From CAVVJA01 sp963801715 (lineage in GTDB: Bacteria > Actinomycetota > Actinomycetes > Mycobacteriales > Jatrophihabitantaceae), in contig CAWDGB010000005.1 in NCBI GenBank assembly GCA_963801715.1, forward strand, positions 272,414-336,413: a stretch of DNA of 64,000 nt, given 5' to 3'. Positions 50,735-59,726 of this stretch are shown piece by piece (position 1 is the first letter of the stretch; each line of letters begins with the position of its first letter). The translations under genes were made by a program, and so were the position numbers. The notes under the pieces are model-generated. The model was not told the origin of the DNA, made no database searches, and was given only the letters and a program-made list of their open reading frames with translations.

Positions 50735-51350
50735 CCAGGACCGGACCGAACGCGACGTGACCCAGGCCACTCCGTTATCCACAGATCGTGGTGGAAAACC
50801 ACCTGAGCCTGTGGACAACAACGACGATCAGGCGCCTGGGAGAGGTCGCGACCTGGCCCGCGCAGCGCTCGCCGATGCGCGAAAGATGCGTCGCATCGGA
50901 CCTCCGACGGGCCGCGACGAGCGTCGGCGAGCCGCGATCCGTCAGGCGAACCTCGCCCGACCGGGTGGATACTCCGGGGCCGGTGCCGATGAGCGTGATC
51001 CGCAGCGGCTCAGCGACGTGCTGTCGGCGTTGCTGGCCGAGCGGGGGTGGGCCGCGCCGGTCACCGAGGCTCGGCTGTTCGCCGATTGGGCCGGACTCGT
51101 GGGCGAGGACATCGCCACACATTGTGAACCGGTGAGCCTGCGCGATGGCGAGCTACGGGTCGCCGCTCAGTCCACGGCGTGGGCGACCCAGCTACGGCTC
51201 ATGGCGTCGAACATCCTCGCGGCGCTGCGGGCCGAGCTTGGGCCGGACGTGGTTCACCGGCTACATGTGACCGGGCCGGTTGGGCCGACCTGGAAGCACG
51301 GTCCCCGATCGATGCACAGCGGCCGCGGCCCGCGTGATACCTACGGCTGA
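50724..51350 (+). CDS. DUF721 protein, helicase-loading factor DciA-like
   Basis: A 208-residue protein. The DUF721/DciA domain occupies the C-terminal half: RLSDVLSALLAERGWAAPVTEARLFADWAGLVGEDIATHCEPVSLRDGELRVAAQSTAWATQLRLMASNILAAL. It corresponds to mycobacterial Rv0004, which interacts with the replicative helicase. The N-terminal 90 residues are charged and disordered. The GTG start is within recF, showing coupling. Two perfect DnaA boxes lie inside its first 100 bases. Confidence 0.88.
   Translation: MSPDQDRTERDVTQATPLSTDRGGKPPEPVDNNDDQAPGRGRDLARAALADARKMRRIGPPTGRDERRRAAIRQANLARPGGYSGAGADERDPQRLSDVLSALLAERGWAAPVTEARLFADWAGLVGEDIATHCEPVSLRDGELRVAAQSTAWATQLRLMASNILAALRAELGPDVVHRLHVTGPVGPTWKHGPRSMHSGRGPRDTYG
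50775..50818. promoter_or_regulatory. Pair of perfect DnaA boxes inside the dciA-like gene
   Basis: TTATCCACA at 50775-50783 and TGTGGACAA at 50810-50818 (complement TTGTCCACA) both match the DnaA box exactly, in opposite orientation and 26 bases apart. They are in the translated N-terminal disordered part, where the protein sequence is free to vary. They may form an additional DnaA-binding site about 2.5 kb from the oriC candidate. Confidence 0.65.
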
Positions 51351-51449
51351 CCGTCCGCGGTGATGTCAAGTCGACGACTGATCCCGTCGCCGGCGGCGGT
51401 CGTCGCGGTTGTCTCGCCCGATACGGTCGTCGCGTGGTCGAATACCGGC

Positions 51450-51752
51450 GTGTTCGTCCGAATCTGGGACTACGACGTGCCGGATGAGTCCATGGCAGCG
51501 TTTCGCGTTGCCTACGGAGCGCAAGGTGCTTGGGCTGAGCTGTTCCGCCAAGCCCCCGGGTTCCTCGGCACCGAGTTGTATCGCGACGGAAATCGCGGCG
51601 ATCGATTTCTGACCATTGACCGTTGGCGCAGTGAGCAGCATTGGCGTTCGTTTCAGGCGGCATTCGGCTCGGCTTATGAAGCGCTCGACGCTCGGCTGGA
51701 CGGACTCGCGGTGGCAGAGCGATCACTGTTCGAAGGAACATCCGAGCTCTGA
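51450..51752 (+). CDS. Antibiotic biosynthesis monooxygenase-fold (ABM-like) protein
   Basis: A 100-residue alpha/beta-barrel protein. The sequence VFVRIWDYDVPDESMAAFRVAYGAQGAWAELFRQAPGFLGTELYRD followed by FLTIDRWRSEQHWRSFQAAFGSAYEAL is typical of the dimeric ABM-like fold. The open frame extends to 51360, but the domain begins near the GTG at 51450, with no ribosome site seen at either. The role is not known. It follows the DUF721 gene by about 100 bases and points towards gyrB. Confidence 0.7.
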   Translation: MFVRIWDYDVPDESMAAFRVAYGAQGAWAELFRQAPGFLGTELYRDGNRGDRFLTIDRWRSEQHWRSFQAAFGSAYEALDARLDGLAVAERSLFEGTSEL

Positions 51753-51844
51753 GCGAGAGAACTCGTCGGTGGACTACCTCACGGCGTGATCGTCCGCGAT
51801 CCGTAAGCCCTCGACCGCTGCCGCCACACGACCAGGCCACTAGC

Positions 51845-52396
51845 GTGCGTGCTGTGCGGGCCGTGGTGGCGCTGCTGGCGTCGGTGAGCGTCTTTGTTGG
51901 CGGGTGCAGCAGCGGCCCCGCTCCGGCACGCCCAGCGGGCGCCCCGGCGTCCCCAAGCGCGTCAACTTCGTCGACCAGCGAGCCGCGAGCAGCGGCGACG
52001 AGCAGCAACCCGGCGAGGGCGTCAGCGACTGCGCGGGCCGGCATCACGATCACGGTCGACACCAGCCCATACGGTCCGGTGCTCTTCGATCGCACCGGAC
52101 AGGCGATTTACGCCTTCGACGCAGAGACGGGCAGCACGCCGCGTTGCTACGACCGGTGCGCCCAGGTCTGGCCACCCGTGCTCACCATGGGCCCGCCGGT
52201 CGCCTCCGGCGGCGTCCGCCAGGACCTACTCGGAGTGACGAGCCGCACCGACGGACAACACCAGGTCACCTATCGCGGCCGGCCCCTGTACTTCTACGCC
52301 CGGGAGGGCAAACACCAGGTGCTGTGCCATAACGTGGGCGAGTTCGGTGGACAGTGGCTGGCACTCACCACCGCCGGCGTCCCGGCGCCGACGTAG
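51845..52396 (+). CDS. Lipoprotein with secreted repeat of unknown function (PF03640-type)
   Basis: A 183-residue predicted lipoprotein. It has a signal peptide with lipobox VGGC near residue 21, a Ser/Ala/Pro-rich spacer to about residue 65, then two copies of the Lipoprotein_15 repeat. The first includes YGPVLFDRTGQAIYAFDAETGSTPRCYDRCAQVWPPVL and the second VTYRGRPLYFYAREGKHQVLCHNVGEFGGQWLAL. The conserved cysteines suggest a disulfide outside the cell. The repeat is often found with redox or electron-transfer proteins; no function is established. Confidence 0.85.
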   Translation: MRAVRAVVALLASVSVFVGGCSSGPAPARPAGAPASPSASTSSTSEPRAAATSSNPARASATARAGITITVDTSPYGPVLFDRTGQAIYAFDAETGSTPRCYDRCAQVWPPVLTMGPPVASGGVRQDLLGVTSRTDGQHQVTYRGRPLYFYAREGKHQVLCHNVGEFGGQWLALTTAGVPAPT

Positions 52397-52792
52397 CTCG
52401 GCTGGTGTGACCTCGCGCCCCGTGACATGGGACGGACAGACCAGCAGCTCAGGCGCTCGAACTCGCATCCCACAGATGGGCGGACGGGCCGTAGAATCTG
52501 GCGACCAGCGTCAACTGCGCCGCAACCCGGAATCAGCTCAGCGAGCCGCTGAGTCGCTCAACGGGCTTACCTGTGGGAACCCGCACGCCAGGGGGTCGCG
52601 ACGCTCTGCGACGAAATCAGGACGCGTCGCAGCCACACGGAGCTCCGCCAATGCCGTAGAATCGAAGGTAACCGGGGTGGTCGGCTCGGACGCCGCAGCC
52701 GCCCCGCCGTCATGTCCACCGTCTGGTTTCGATGCGGCCGGGTTGCCCGGCCGGAAGCGCCGGGTGATCCGGCCGGAACAGGAGTTGCCCCT
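52397..52792. promoter_or_regulatory. Leader region upstream of gyrB
   Basis: About 400 bases before gyrB. The same 11-base element GCCGTAGAATC occurs twice, with its -10-like TAGAAT at 52492-52497 and at 52657-52662, which suggests two promoters for gyrBA. I could not confirm matching -35 boxes. A TGTGGGAAC near 52572 is a weak DnaA-like sequence. Confidence 0.4.
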
Positions 52793-54823
52793 ATGGCCAG
52801 CCCTGCTAGTGCAGGCGTCCCTCGTCCGGGGAGGGCCAAGTCGAGCTACGACAGCAGTTCGATCACCGTTCTGGAAGGCCTGACGGCGGTACGCAAGCGG
52901 CCCAGCATGTACATCGGATCGACGTCCGAGCGCGGCTTGCACCACTTGGTGTGGGAGGTCGTGGACAACTCCGTCGACGAGGCGCTTGCCGGTTTTGCTG
53001 ACCACATCGAGGTGGTGCTGCTCGCGGACGGTGGCGTGCGGGTCGTCGACAACGGCCGCGGTATGCCGGTCGACATGCATCCGACCCAGAAGCGCCCGGC
53101 GGTCGAGGTCATCCTCACCATGCTGCACTCGGGCGGTAAGTTCGACGGCAAGGCGTACGCAGTGTCCGGCGGCCTGCACGGTGTGGGCGTTTCCGTCGTC
53201 AACGCGCTGTCCCACCGGCTCGAGGTCCAGATCAGCAAGGACGGCTACGAGTGGTACCAGCCGTACGTCGACCAGAAACCGGCCGCGCCGCTCGCCCGGG
53301 GCGCCCGGACGACGAAGACCGGAACCACCGTGACGTTCTGGGCCGATCCCGCGATCTTCGAGACCACGACGTATTCCTTCGAGACGATTAGCCGCCGCGT
53401 ACAGGAAATGGCGTTCCTGAACAAAGGATTGACCATTGTGCTGCGCGACGAACGGCCGGAGAAGGCGGCCGTGGCGGACGCCGGCGAGGCCGGGGCAATC
53501 GCCGCCGCTCCTACGGCCGGCAGTAGTGGGCCACGGCAGGTCACCTACCACTACGCGGGAGGCATCGCGGACTTCGTCCGGCACCTGAACGCGACCAAGA
53601 GCCCACTGCACAAGTCAGTCATCTACTTCACGTCCGACGATCCCGACCGCCGCCTGTCGGTCGAGGTGGCCATGCAGTGGAACGAGTCCTACTCAGAGAG
53701 CGTCTACACCTTCGCCAACACGATCAACACCATCGAGGGCGGTACTCATGAGGAGGGGTTCCGGGCTGCGCTGACCAGCGTCGTCAACCGATGGGGGATC
53801 GACAGAAAGATCATCAAGGAGAGCGACCGGCTCACCGGCGACGACATCCGGGAGGGCCTGGCGGCGATCGTCTCGATCAAGTTGGGGGAGCCGCAGTTCG
53901 AAGGCCAGACCAAGACCAAGCTCGGCAATTCCGAGGCAAAGTCGTTCGTGCAGCGTGCCTGTAATGACTGGTTGGCCGACTGGTTCGAGCGCAATCCGTC
54001 CGAGGGCAAGGTGATCATCACCAAGGCCTCGCAGGCGGCCAAGGCGCGCAAGGCGGCGCAGCAAGCCCGCAACCTGTCGCGCAAGAATGCGCTGGACACG
54101 ATGGGAATGCCCGGCAAGCTGCAAGACTGCCGGTCGACCAATCCGGCCGAGAGCGAGCTCTACATCGTCGAAGGAGACTCCGCCGGCGGCTCGGCCCGGC
54201 AGTGCCGAGACTCGATGTTCCAGGCGATCCTCCCGATCCGCGGCAAGATCATTAACGTGGAGAAGGCCCGGATCGACCGGGTGCTGAAGAACAACGAGGT
54301 GCAGTCGCTCATCACCGCGCTGGGTACCGGGATTCACGACGACTTCGACCTGTCGAAGCTGCGGTACCACAAGATTGTCTTGATGGCCGACGCCGACGTC
54401 GACGGCCAGCACATCACGACGCTCCTGCTCACCTTGTTGTTCCGGTTCATGCGGCCCCTGATCGAAGCCGGCCACGTGTACCTCGCGGCACCGCCGCTGT
54501 ACAAGATCAAGTGGTCGAAAGGCGAGCCGGGCTACGCATATTCCGACAAGGAACGCGACGGGCTGGTCAAGGCCGGACTGGAAGCCGGTCGCAAGCTCCC
54601 CAAGGAGGACGCGATCGCTCGGTACAAGGGCCTCGGCGAGATGAATTCCAAGGAGCTGTGGGAAACCACGATGGATCCGGCGAACCGCATCCTGCGCTTG
54701 GTCACGCTGGACGACGCGGCCACCGCGGACGAATTGTTCAGCGTGTTGATGGGTGAGGACGTCGAGGCGCGGCGGTCGTTCATCATCCGCAACGCCAAAG
54801 ACGTCCGGTTCTTGGACATCTGA
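52793..54823 (+). CDS. gyrB: DNA gyrase subunit B
   Basis: A 676-residue subunit that binds ATP and drives negative supercoiling. It has a GHKL ATPase domain (SITVLEGLTAVRKRPSMYIGSTSERGLHHLVWEVVDNSVDEALAG, then VVDNGRGMPV) and a TOPRIM domain (ELYIVEGDSAGGSARQCRDSMFQAILPIRGKIINVEKA, then MADADVDGQHI). It ends ARRSFIIRNAKDVRFLDI. I chose ATG at 52793, with AGGAG eight bases before it; a frame to 52712 adds a non-conserved N-terminus. gyrA follows after seven bases. Confidence 0.97.
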   Translation: MASPASAGVPRPGRAKSSYDSSSITVLEGLTAVRKRPSMYIGSTSERGLHHLVWEVVDNSVDEALAGFADHIEVVLLADGGVRVVDNGRGMPVDMHPTQKRPAVEVILTMLHSGGKFDGKAYAVSGGLHGVGVSVVNALSHRLEVQISKDGYEWYQPYVDQKPAAPLARGARTTKTGTTVTFWADPAIFETTTYSFETISRRVQEMAFLNKGLTIVLRDERPEKAAVADAGEAGAIAAAPTAGSSGPRQVTYHYAGGIADFVRHLNATKSPLHKSVIYFTSDDPDRRLSVEVAMQWNESYSESVYTFANTINTIEGGTHEEGFRAALTSVVNRWGIDRKIIKESDRLTGDDIREGLAAIVSIKLGEPQFEGQTKTKLGNSEAKSFVQRACNDWLADWFERNPSEGKVIITKASQAAKARKAAQQARNLSRKNALDTMGMPGKLQDCRSTNPAESELYIVEGDSAGGSARQCRDSMFQAILPIRGKIINVEKARIDRVLKNNEVQSLITALGTGIHDDFDLSKLRYHKIVLMADADVDGQHITTLLLTLLFRFMRPLIEAGHVYLAAPPLYKIKWSKGEPGYAYSDKERDGLVKAGLEAGRKLPKEDAIARYKGLGEMNSKELWETTMDPANRILRLVTLDDAATADELFSVLMGEDVEARRSFIIRNAKDVRFLDI

Positions 54824-54830
54824 GTAGCCC

Positions 54831-57317
54831 GTGACTGACACCACCGATATCACCGGCGGCGACCGGATCGAGCCGGTCGACATCCAGGCGGAGATGCAGC
54901 GCAGCTACATCGACTACGCCATGTCGGTCATTGTCGGGCGAGCGCTGCCCGACGTTCGCGACGGCCTCAAGCCCGTGCACCGGAAGATCCTCTACGGGAT
55001 GTACGACTCGGGCTTCCGCCCCGACCGCAACTTCGTCAAGTGCGGCCGCGTGGTCGGCGACGTGATGGGCAACTATCACCCGCACGGCGACACGGCGCTC
55101 TACGACGCGCTCGTACGGATGGCCCAGACGTGGTCGCTGCGCTACCCGCTGATCGATCCACAGGGCAACTTCGGCTCGCCCGGCAATGACCCGGCGGCGG
55201 CGTACCGCTACACCGAATGCCGGCTCAAGCCGCTCGCCATGGAGATGTTGCGGGACATCGACAAGGAGACGGTCGACTTCGTCCCGAACTACGCCGGGAA
55301 CACAGTCGAGCCGGTCATCCTGCCCGCCCGCATCCCGAACTTGCTCGTCAACGGCTCTGAGGGGATCGCGGTCGGCATGGCCACGCGCATCCCACCGCAC
55401 AACCTTCGCGAAGTGGCCCGTGGTGTTGCCTGGGCGCTCGAACACCCGGACGCCCGGCCGGAGGAGTTGCTCAGCGAGCTGCTCAAGATCATTCCCGGCC
55501 CCGACTTCCCCACGCACGGCCTCATCGTCGGCCGTGACGGGATCGAGGATGCGTACCGGACCGGCCGCGGCTCCATCCGGATGCGTGCCGTCGTAAACGT
55601 CGAGGAGGACGTCAAAGGCCGCGCCATCCTGGTGGCGACCGAGCTGCCCTATCAGGTCAATCCCGACAACCTCATCGAGTCCATCGCGCAACTGGCCCGC
55701 GAGGGCCGGGTCGCGGGGATCGCCGACATCAACGACGAATCGTCGGATCGCATCGGCATGCGGATCGTGGTCACGCTCAAGCGGGACGCGGTCGCCAAAG
55801 TCGTGCTGAACAACCTGTTCAAGCACACCCAGTTGCAGACGACGTTCGGCGCGAACATGCTCGCGATCGTCGACGGCGTGCCGCGCACGCTGCGGCTGGA
55901 CCAGTTCGTCGCGTATTACATCGAGCACCAGATCGAAGTCATCGTCCGGCGCACCCGATACCTGCTCCGCGAGGCCGAGGAACGCATCCACATCCTGCGC
56001 GGCCTGCTCAAGGCGCTGGACCAGTTGGACGCCGTGATCGCGCTCATCCGGGCTTCTGCGTCCGCCGAGGCGGCTCGGGGTGGCCTGATGGAGCTGCTCG
56101 ACATCGATGAGGTCCAAGCGACGGCCATCCTCGACATGCAGCTGCGCCGGCTGGCCGCTCTCGAGCGGCAGCGGATCATCGATGAGCACGCCCGCATCGC
56201 GACGGAGATCGACGACTACAACGACATCCTCGCCCGGCCCGGCCGCCAACGTCAGATCATCGCGGACGAACTGGCCGAGATCGTCGAGAAGTACGGCGAT
56301 GAGCGTCGCACCCGGATCATCCCGTACGACGGCGACGTCGGTATCGAGGACCTGATCGCCCAGGAAGATGTCGTCGTCACGATCACTCGAACGGGCTACG
56401 CGAAGCGCACGAAGACCGACCTGTACCGGGCTCAGCGGCGCGGCGGCAAGGGTGTCCAGGGTGCCGGCCTGAAGACGGACGACATTGTCGCGCACTTCTT
56501 CGTCACGTCCACACATGACTGGGTGCTGTTCTTCACCAACAAAGGGCGGGTCTACCGCATCAAGGCCTACGAGCTGCCCGAGGCCAACCGCAACGCCCGA
56601 GGCCAGCATGTGGCCAACCTGCTGGCCTTCCAACCCGACGAAACCATCGCCGACGTCATCACGATCCGTGACTACACGGTCGCGCCATATCTGGTGTTGG
56701 CGACCCGGTCTGGCTTGGTGAAGAAGAGCAAACTCACCGATTTCGACTCGAACCGGACAGGCGGCATCGTCGCCATCAACTTGCGTGAGGACGACGAGCT
56801 CATCGATGCCGCGCTCATCTCCGCTGACGACGATCTGCTCTTGGTCAGCCGCAACGCTATGTCGATCCGGTTCAGCGCGGACGACGAGACACTGCGCCCG
56901 ATGGGCCGGGCGACGTCCGGAGTGATCGGCATGCGATTCTCCGGCGACGACCAACTGCTCGCGATGGAAGTCGTCGACAGCAGCCCGGACTCGACCCAGG
57001 AGATTCTCGTCGCTACCGACGGCGGCTTTGCCAAGCGAACCCGGGTGTCGGAGTACCCACCGCAGGGCCGTGGCGGCAAGGGAGTCCTCACGGCGCGTAT
57101 CGTGTCCACCCGTGGTGGGCTGGTCGGCGCCGTCGCCGTGCGGCCTGAGGACGAGGTTTACGCGATCACGTCCGACGGCGTGGTCATCCGCACGCAAGCC
57201 GCGGAGGTACGCCGGGCACAACGGCAGACTATGGGTGTTCGATTGATGAACCTGCCCGAGGGTGTGAGCCTCGTTGCGATCGCCCGCAACGCCGACGAAC
57301 CGGACGAGCAGGAGTGA
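54831..57317 (+). CDS. gyrA: DNA gyrase subunit A
   Basis: An 828-residue subunit that cuts and rejoins DNA. The catalytic tyrosine is Tyr127 in AAAYRYTECRL. The quinolone-determining stretch is HPHGDTALYD, with Thr88 and Asp92 at the places of E. coli Ser83 and Asp87. The GyrA box QRRGGKG is present before the C-terminal six-bladed DNA-wrapping domain. The start is GTG at 54831. The DUF3566 gene follows within a few bases. Confidence 0.97.
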   Translation: MTDTTDITGGDRIEPVDIQAEMQRSYIDYAMSVIVGRALPDVRDGLKPVHRKILYGMYDSGFRPDRNFVKCGRVVGDVMGNYHPHGDTALYDALVRMAQTWSLRYPLIDPQGNFGSPGNDPAAAYRYTECRLKPLAMEMLRDIDKETVDFVPNYAGNTVEPVILPARIPNLLVNGSEGIAVGMATRIPPHNLREVARGVAWALEHPDARPEELLSELLKIIPGPDFPTHGLIVGRDGIEDAYRTGRGSIRMRAVVNVEEDVKGRAILVATELPYQVNPDNLIESIAQLAREGRVAGIADINDESSDRIGMRIVVTLKRDAVAKVVLNNLFKHTQLQTTFGANMLAIVDGVPRTLRLDQFVAYYIEHQIEVIVRRTRYLLREAEERIHILRGLLKALDQLDAVIALIRASASAEAARGGLMELLDIDEVQATAILDMQLRRLAALERQRIIDEHARIATEIDDYNDILARPGRQRQIIADELAEIVEKYGDERRTRIIPYDGDVGIEDLIAQEDVVVTITRTGYAKRTKTDLYRAQRRGGKGVQGAGLKTDDIVAHFFVTSTHDWVLFFTNKGRVYRIKAYELPEANRNARGQHVANLLAFQPDETIADVITIRDYTVAPYLVLATRSGLVKKSKLTDFDSNRTGGIVAINLREDDELIDAALISADDDLLLVSRNAMSIRFSADDETLRPMGRATSGVIGMRFSGDDQLLAMEVVDSSPDSTQEILVATDGGFAKRTRVSEYPPQGRGGKGVLTARIVSTRGGLVGAVAVRPEDEVYAITSDGVVIRTQAAEVRRAQRQTMGVRLMNLPEGVSLVAIARNADEPDEQE

Positions 57318-57319
57318 GC

Positions 57320-58066
57320 ATGACGCAGTTGCCGCACGGACAGTCCGGCAGCGTGAATACCGAGTCTCCGCTTGACGGCAACCGGCAACGGATGGGACCC
57401 GCGCACGCCGCAGGCCGGCCCGTTGATCGGCCTCCGCCATCGACGAGTGACTTCGGCGAGCCGACCATCACCCGGCATAACAGCGTCGACGCGCCGCCGC
57501 CGAATTCTCCGGGCGGCCAACGGTTCGGGGCCGCGCCGCCGAGTACCCTGCCGCCCCCGCCGAACGGTCCATCGTTCGGTGGCGCGCACCCCACCGCCCC
57601 GCCCCCCGCCATCCCTACCCCGGCGGGTGCCCCGGGCCCTACGGCGGTACCGCCCGGGGCAGCACCACCGCCCCCGACCGCGCGCCGCGAGGGCACGCGA
57701 GCCAGCGGCCCGCGCCGAGCCCGGTTGCAAGTACGCCACGTCAACCCGTGGACGGTGCTGAAGTTCTCCTGTGTTGTATCGGTGGTGCTGTTCTTCGTCT
57801 GGCTGATCATGATCGCGGTGCTGTACTTGGTCCTCGATGCGGCCGGCGTGATCGGCAAGATCAACGACACTGTAACGACTATCAACGGGACCGGCTCCAA
57901 CGCGCCCATCACACCCGGAATTGTCTTCGGCGCCGCCGCCATCGTCGGTGTCGTCAATATTGTGTTGTTCATTGCGCTGTCGACAATCGGCTCAGTGGTC
58001 TACAACCTTTGTGCGGATCTCGTGGGCGGCGTCGAGGTCACCCTGTCCGAACGAGAGATGGTGTAG
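57320..58066 (+). CDS. DUF3566 membrane protein
   Basis: A 248-residue protein, the counterpart of mycobacterial Rv0007. The first 130 residues are Pro/Gly/Ala-rich, disordered and cytoplasmic. The C-terminal DUF3566 domain includes RRARLQVRHVNPWTVLKFSCVVSVVLFFVWLIMIAVLYLVLDAAGV and GIVFGAAAIVGVVNIVLFIALSTIGSVVYNLCADLVGGVEVTLSE, with two membrane helices. The gene overlaps or abuts gyrA (a GTG at 57314 is also possible). The function is not known; a role at the cell envelope is inferred. Confidence 0.88.
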   Translation: MTQLPHGQSGSVNTESPLDGNRQRMGPAHAAGRPVDRPPPSTSDFGEPTITRHNSVDAPPPNSPGGQRFGAAPPSTLPPPPNGPSFGGAHPTAPPPAIPTPAGAPGPTAVPPGAAPPPPTARREGTRASGPRRARLQVRHVNPWTVLKFSCVVSVVLFFVWLIMIAVLYLVLDAAGVIGKINDTVTTINGTGSNAPITPGIVFGAAAIVGVVNIVLFIALSTIGSVVYNLCADLVGGVEVTLSEREMV

Positions 58067-58112
58067 ACCCCGCCGCGTCTCTGACGTGCAGTCCGGTATC
58101 TTTCGGCGGGGT
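58067..58112 (+). terminator. Hairpin after the gyrase operon
   Basis: The nine-base arms ACCCCGCCG and CGGCGGGGT pair perfectly around a 28-base loop immediately after the DUF3566 stop, with TATTCT following. This is probably the end of the gyrB-gyrA-DUF3566 transcript, just ahead of tRNA-Ile. Confidence 0.6.
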
Positions 58113-58133
58113 ATTCTGACTCTTCGCGTTCTC

Positions 58134-58207
58134 GGGCCTGTAGCTCAGTCGGTTAGAGCGCATCCCTGATAAGGATGAGGCCGGAGGTTCAAGTCCTCCC
58201 AGGCCCA
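58134..58207 (+). tRNA. tRNA-Ile(GAT)
   Basis: A 74-base cloverleaf. The acceptor stem is GGGCCTG with CAGGCCC and discriminator A. The anticodon stem CATCC/GGATG closes the loop CTGATAA, so the anticodon is GAT. CCA is not encoded. Position after gyrA is conserved in actinobacteria. Confidence 0.97.
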
Positions 58208-58342
58208 CAGACGATTGAGGCGAGCGGGGCGAGCTTGCTCGCGTCGCCGAGCCGTTGAGTTTGTCGAATATCGGGAGGTTCGTAGAATCTCCCGGTGGGA
58301 CTACCGGGTCCCGAACGGTACGTCGAACGGAGGAGGTGGCCG

Positions 58343-58459
58343 GTGCTCAAGTCCGTGGTGCTCGTCGCATTGGCGGCCGGCACGTTCGTCGTCGTCCGCA
58401 AGCGGAGAAACGCACAGGCCGATGCCGCCCTTTGGCGCGAGGCAACCTCGACCCGCTGA
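58343..58459 (+). CDS. DLW-39 family small protein
   Basis: A 38-residue membrane-type peptide encoded between two tRNA genes. It reads VLKSVVLVALAAGTFVVVRK and continues to ALWREATSTR. It has one hydrophobic helix followed by a basic segment and the LW motif typical of the DLW-39 family. GGAGG precedes the GTG start. The family is confined to actinobacteria and is found exactly in this tRNA-Ile/tRNA-Ala setting. The function is not known. Confidence 0.8.
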   Translation: MLKSVVLVALAAGTFVVVRKRRNAQADAALWREATSTR

Positions 58460-58491
58460 GTGCTAGCCTCGCCGCATCGCCGGCTGGTTGC

Positions 58492-58564
58492 GGGGACGTA
58501 GCTCAAGTGGTAGAGCACCGCCTTTGCAAGGCGGGGGTTAGGGGTTCGAGTCCCCTCGTCTCCA
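58492..58564 (+). tRNA. tRNA-Ala(TGC)
   Basis: A 73-base cloverleaf. The acceptor stem is GGGGACG with CGTCTCC and discriminator A, with one G-T pair. The anticodon stem CCGCC/GGCGG encloses the loop TTTGCAA, giving anticodon TGC. CCA is not encoded. Confidence 0.97.
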
Positions 58565-58721
58565 CGCATCAGACCCCCCGTATTCCTTCTCGGGTGCCGG
58601 CGCCGGACCTGTGCGCTCAGTCGACGCGAACCCCATGGGCAGCCGGAATCGTCGTGCAGACCGAGCCCTCGTCATCGATGGCAGGTAATTTGCGAATAGC
58701 GCTTATCGTCGTCGCGCGAGA

Positions 58722-59690
58722 ATGTGGTGGATGGTGTCGGAGCTATCGCGTCCTGGCTGGCGGTCCTCGGATTCGCCGCAACGGCCGGTGTTGTTCGTTA
58801 ACCCGAGATCCGGCGGGGGCAAGGCCGCACGCGCTGAGGTTGCCGAGCGGGCACGCGAAAGAGGGATTGAGACCGTCATCTTTGCGCCGGGCCAGAGCCT
58901 GGAAGCGCTGGTCGGGGAAGCCGTGGCCAATGGTGCGGACGCGCTGGGGGTTGCCGGTGGCGACGGGTCGCAGGCGGTCGTGGCTGCAGCGGCCGTCACG
59001 CATCGGCTTCCATTCGTGTGCGTGCCGGCCGGGACGCGCAACCACTTCGCTCTCGATCTCGGGGTGGATCCACACGATGTGCTCGGCGCGCTCGACGCGT
59101 TCACAGGCGGGATCGAGCGGCTGATCGACGTGGCCGACGTGAATGGCCGCCTGTTCCTCAACAACGTCTCGCTCGGTATCTACGGTGACGCCGTCCGCAG
59201 TCCCGCCTACCGCGATGCCAAGATGCGCACACTCCTAGAGACCGCCGACAAGGTGCTCGGGCCACACGCAGAGGTGCCAGCGCTGCGCCTGGTCGACGAT
59301 GTGGGGCGCGAGCACCAGCATCTGGCGCTTGTGCTCGTATCGAACAATCCCTACACGCTCGATCGCCCGCTGACCCCCGGAGCCCGTCCGGCGCTGGACA
59401 GCGGCCGACTCGGGATCATCGTTCTCGACGCACCCGGCGCTGCCCCGCACCGCCCGGGGGCTGCCCCCCACCTTCCTGGGCGAGCGTGGAGCGCGCCACG
59501 TCTGGACGTCAGCGCGCTGCCACCGGTACACGCCGGGATTGATGGCGAGGCGATCGAGCTAAGCCCGCCGCTGCAGTTCAGTATCCGGCCCAAGGCTCTG
59601 CGAGTCCGCATCGTCCCCCGCCATCAAGGCACGCCACCATCGGCGCCGTTATCGGCTGCCAGGCAACCGCGTCCGTCGCCCGAGGGCTGA
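58722..59690 (+). CDS. Diacylglycerol-kinase-family lipid kinase
   Basis: A 322-residue protein of the DagK catalytic family. It has the nucleotide-binding motif FVNPRSGGGKAARAEVAERARERG, GVAGGDGSQAVVAAAAV (GGDG) and VPAGTRNHFALDLG, where kinases usually read GTxNDFA. The C-terminal lobe includes VHAGIDGEAIELSPPLQFSIRPKALRVRIV. Relatives make phosphatidic acid or other lipid phosphates. The ATG at 58722 or the one at 58731 may be used. It converges with the PAP2 phosphatase gene. Confidence 0.85.
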   Translation: MWWMVSELSRPGWRSSDSPQRPVLFVNPRSGGGKAARAEVAERARERGIETVIFAPGQSLEALVGEAVANGADALGVAGGDGSQAVVAAAAVTHRLPFVCVPAGTRNHFALDLGVDPHDVLGALDAFTGGIERLIDVADVNGRLFLNNVSLGIYGDAVRSPAYRDAKMRTLLETADKVLGPHAEVPALRLVDDVGREHQHLALVLVSNNPYTLDRPLTPGARPALDSGRLGIIVLDAPGAAPHRPGAAPHLPGRAWSAPRLDVSALPPVHAGIDGEAIELSPPLQFSIRPKALRVRIVPRHQGTPPSAPLSAARQPRPSPEG

Positions 59691-59726
59691 TACGCCGAGA
59701 AGGTACAGGCCCGTCAGGGCTGCCGG

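Noticed and set aside
54783..57440. An 885-codon open frame on the minus strand opposite gyrA
   Set aside because: It mirrors gyrA codon periodicity, has no recognisable domain and is a known by-product of high GC in third positions.
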